Below are positions 61,926-64,000 of a DNA stretch of 64,000 nt, piece by piece. Below the pieces are notes generated by a model. It ran no database searches and was not told the DNA's origin. It was given only the letters and a program-made list of their open reading frames with translations. The stretch comes from JBFMHP01 sp040752855. Its GTDB lineage: Bacteria; Pseudomonadota; Gammaproteobacteria; RBG-16-57-12. The DNA lies in NCBI GenBank assembly GCA_040752855.1, contig JBFMHP010000012.1, positions 62,001 through 126,000 on the forward strand, given 5' to 3'. The position numbers and the translations under genes were made by a program. Position 1 is the first letter of the stretch. Each line of letters opens with the position of its first letter.

Positions 61926-62048
61926 GCCCGGCTACGCGTGGGCGACCACATCAGCTGGCTGTCGACCCAGCAGGGATGGCGCTTTCCGGCCGTCTTAATC
62001 GACCTCTCTTCACATCGTGTGGTTGGTCGCAAGCCCGACGGAAGCCGG
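61926..62048 (+). pseudogene. Remnant of an IS3-family transposase (OrfB)
   Basis: The plus-strand frame reads LRVGDHISWLSTQQGWRF and PAVLIDLSSHRVVGRKPDGS. This matches the DDE catalytic-core start of IS3-family OrfB (pattern W-x-x-D-I-T-Y-x-x-T-x-x-G-W-x-Y-L-A-x-V-I-D-L-F-S-R-x-V-V-G-W), including the first catalytic Asp in GDH and the second in IDLSS. Only about 40 codons remain, with no start, no upstream HTH OrfA and no terminal repeats, so it is a dead fragment. It abuts the 3' end of the convergent outer-membrane gene. Confidence 0.7.
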
Positions 62049-62051
62049 CCT

Positions 62052-62843
62052 TTAGAAAAAGTAGCCTGCCGAGATCAGCGCATAATTGAATTGCGCGAAA
62101 TTATAGACCTTGTCGTTGTCGGCACCGCCTTCCAGGACGCGGATTCCACCGCCGACATAGAAGTGTTGGTTGATACGGTAATTCAGTTTAAGAGCCAGAT
62201 CGATGGCCCTGCCCTGAGGGCTTGCCAATCCGTCGAAATCGATAATCAGGCGCCATTGAGTGGCGAATTGATAGTTGCCGTACAGATTTAAGAGCGGCAC
62301 GACCCCGACATTGTCACTGCTGGTAGATGCGCCTTGCTGTTTCAACGCAATTCGGGCGTCGCGGATCTTCAGCGTTCCACCTATATGCCACCGCCAGTCG
62401 GGGCCATCATAAAACAGGTAACGGTAGCTCGCACGATAGGAGTTGAATTTGTAGTTCGCCTCAGTCATCTCTCCGGCAGAGAAGGTCTGGTCCTCAAAAA
62501 ACACGTCTTTTTCGAGTATGCCGCTCTCAGTGTACTCAAGCGGTGCCAGCAGAAATCGCAGCTGTTGGCGATCATCGACATGATAGAGTAATTCAACTCG
62601 TATGAACGAAAAGGGGCCGTTGCCGGCCAAATCGGAGAGGGAAAAACGAGTGCCGCTATCCCCAGGGATCTGTACATCGTTGTAATGTTGCCAGACCGCG
62701 CCCGTTTCTATGTCGACACTCAGGCGTGATGTTTCATTCGCTTTCGCATGAAAGCTCAAGTTCAGTAGTGTCATGAATAACAATGTTGCGCCAAAACCTT
62801 GTGCACCGAGTGGCGCATGCTGAGATCGCTTACTTCGTTTCAT
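62052..62843 (-). CDS. Putative outer-membrane beta-barrel protein
   Basis: Exported protein of 263 aa. A hydrophobic signal (ATLLFMTLLNLSFHAKA) follows a basic N-terminus. The mature part shows alternating strands (RLSVDIETGAVWQHYNDVQIP, FSFIRVELLYHVDDRQQLRFLLAPLEY, YKFNSYRASYRYLFYDGPDWRWHIGGTLKIRD, YALISAGYFF) ending in Phe, typical of outer-membrane barrels. Family unknown. It is the gene next to a DUF4397 protein, separated by a terminator, and is likely transcribed from its own promoter. Confidence 0.75.
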   Translation of the reverse strand: MKRSKRSQHAPLGAQGFGATLLFMTLLNLSFHAKANETSRLSVDIETGAVWQHYNDVQIPGDSGTRFSLSDLAGNGPFSFIRVELLYHVDDRQQLRFLLAPLEYTESGILEKDVFFEDQTFSAGEMTEANYKFNSYRASYRYLFYDGPDWRWHIGGTLKIRDARIALKQQGASTSSDNVGVVPLLNLYGNYQFATQWRLIIDFDGLASPQGRAIDLALKLNYRINQHFYVGGGIRVLEGGADNDKVYNFAQFNYALISAGYFF

Positions 62844-62867
62844 GATGGCTGCCGTGACCGTTGCGCC

Positions 62868-62903
62868 AAAAAAAACGTAAGCGAGGCGTCTGCCTCGCTT
62901 ACG
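62868..62903 (-). terminator. Intrinsic terminator of the DUF4397 gene
   Basis: On the complement, CGTAAGCGAGGC-AGAC-GCCTCGCTTACG (62876-62903) has a 12-bp stem and is followed by T8. A textbook terminator 9 bp after the stop codon. Confidence 0.93.
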
Positions 62904-62912
62904 GGATTGAGA

Positions 62913-64000
62913 TTAATTGTCTTCCAGCACCACTGGTTCGATGGCTGAGAGTTGGTTCATGGCAATAATCGTGTAGATGGTTCCGTCCGCCAGGGTCACG
63001 GTTGCATCTATGACCGGCGAGGTGGTGGTGCCGGCCGCGAATACCTGAATATTGGCTTGACCGGCGTCAACCTCCAGATAATTGGAGATCGCCTTATAGG
63101 GCACATTGCTTAGCGCCTTAGTGCTGTCCACGTAGATGTCCACGGCTGGAGCGTCCGGCGAGGCGTGGATAACCCTCACCTTGGCCTTGCCGCTTGCGGG
63201 TGCGCTGTTGTCATCCACGGCCAGCAGGGGTTCCAGGGTGCCCGATGTCAGTGAGCCGACTGCTATGAGTGTATAGTCGAGTCCGCGCTCGAGGGTAGGT
63301 GTGGCCTGGATAACGGTGTTGGAAGTGTTGGCGGCGTTGATCTTGAAATTCCGGGCGCCTGAGAGCACTTCCAGATAGCTGGATGCGGCCTTAAACGGAA
63401 CATCACCCAGTGCCTCGACATTATCCACGAGTACATCAACTGCCGGGGCGTCATAGGCGGCGTGCACCGCACGGACCTGGGCGCGAACGTCGGCGATCTC
63501 TATCGAGGGGTTGCTGTTGTCGCCGGTCAATACCAGGAGGCTGATGGGAGAAAGCCCCGTAGTCGTGGTAACAGCGACGATGGTGTAGGTGACACCGGCG
63601 CCCAGCGCCACGGTACCTGAATCATACACAGGGGTCTTGCTGCCTGCGCCGGTAACGCGGACCCGGTAGTCCCCTTCGGCGATCTCCAGATAATCGGAAT
63701 AGTCCTTGAAAGACACGTCTGAAAGGGCGGGCGACATCGTGGCAATATCGTCACCCGGGGCGGTCACATACACATCCACCTCGGGGGCGGAGGGTGAGGC
63801 GTGCAGTACGCGCACCTTGAGAAATCCGGAGGCGGGGCTCGCGGTTTCATCGGCGAGTAGCAGCGGTTCGATATTCGACAGAGTGTTTACGGCGAGCAGT
63901 GTGTATTGCTTTCCCTCCTCAAGCGGAAGCGTGTCGTCTATTACGGTGGTTGAGGTGCCCGCGGCGTTGATCTTGAAATTCGGATCATCTCCTAAATCCA
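62913..64000 (-). CDS. DUF4397 repeat protein (5' end beyond window)
   Basis: At least 362 residues in frame to the window edge, made of DUF4397 repeats. Each unit starts with a variant of VRVLHASPSAPEVDVYV (also VRAVHAAYDAPAVDVLVD and VRVIHASPDAPAVDIYVD), contains SYLEV..G..NFKINAA and ends YTLIAVGSLTSGTLEPLLAVDD. Three full units and the end of a fourth (FKINAAGTSTTVIDDTL...PLLLADET) are visible. The proteins are exported in known relatives, with immunoglobulin-like beta domains of unknown function. The signal peptide is not in view. The frame listed from 63815 is only an internal Met. Confidence 0.88.
   Translation of the reverse strand, partial: DLGDDPNFKINAAGTSTTVIDDTLPLEEGKQYTLLAVNTLSNIEPLLLADETASPASGFLKVRVLHASPSAPEVDVYVTAPGDDIATMSPALSDVSFKDYSDYLEIAEGDYRVRVTGAGSKTPVYDSGTVALGAGVTYTIVAVTTTTGLSPISLLVLTGDNSNPSIEIADVRAQVRAVHAAYDAPAVDVLVDNVEALGDVPFKAASSYLEVLSGARNFKINAANTSNTVIQATPTLERGLDYTLIAVGSLTSGTLEPLLAVDDNSAPASGKAKVRVIHASPDAPAVDIYVDSTKALSNVPYKAISNYLEVDAGQANIQVFAAGTTTSPVIDATVTLADGTIYTIIAMNQLSAIEPVVLEDN

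Overview
The window is a chromosomal segment of a gammaproteobacterium with moderately high GC content. The gene order rsgA, orn, queG, nnr, tsaE, amiB, mutL, the yoaA-tsaB pair, and the families hrpB, ybiT and rlmA all point to this class. Small c-type cytochromes and an SHP/DHC-type haem operon suggest a respiring, possibly sulfur- or nitrogen-cycling lineage, but the genus cannot be named from the sequence. No rRNA, tRNA, CRISPR array, prophage or intact insertion sequence was found.

Layout. 1-9 kb: 5' part of mfd, pgi, a DUF503 gene, glgP, a thioredoxin-fold protein without cysteines, DUF1653 and hrpB. 9-16.5 kb: a nitrate island holding a 40-aa membrane protein, the ANTAR regulator nasT, a NIT-like chemoreceptor, and the nitrate ABC transporter nrtA-nrtB-nrtD. 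16.8-26.2 kb: a minus-strand chemosensory operon (single-domain regulator, soluble-signal MCP, cheY, STAS, cheA, MCP, cheW, cheR, cheD, cheB). 26.5-30.4 kb: cytochrome b561, SHP-like and diheme cytochromes c, a PepSY protein and a two-component system. 30.5-40 kb: envelope proteins, a fused kinase, an HD/HD-GYP protein, yoaA, tsaB and a pentapeptide-repeat lipoprotein. 40-54 kb: housekeeping block rsgA to mutL. 54-56.7 kb: a putative Fur-controlled group of unknown small proteins and a cytochrome c. 57-60 kb: a divergent pair fitting lysine/2-aminoadipate catabolism. 60-64 kb: secreted and outer-membrane proteins, an IS3 transposase relic and a DUF4397 repeat protein that runs off the edge.

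The most informative signal is upstream of nrtA. A sigma-54 promoter is followed at once by two hexaloop hairpins, each with A at loop position 1 and G at position 4, and the second overlaps the 5' arm of a strong terminator. This is the known architecture of ANTAR-controlled transcription antitermination, and an ANTAR protein (nasT), itself behind a sigma-54-like promoter, lies 3 kb upstream. A chemoreceptor with a NIT-like sensor sits between them. Nitrate sensing, uptake and taxis therefore appear linked, although no nitrate or nitrite reductase is present here.

Other signals are a duplicated direct-repeat response-regulator box before the cytochrome/two-component operon, two Fur boxes before unknown genes, two small genes (40 and 50 codons) with near-ideal ribosome binding sites, and several families of palindromic intergenic repeats. 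One repeat family carries an identical 49-bp module at the same internal position in two copies.
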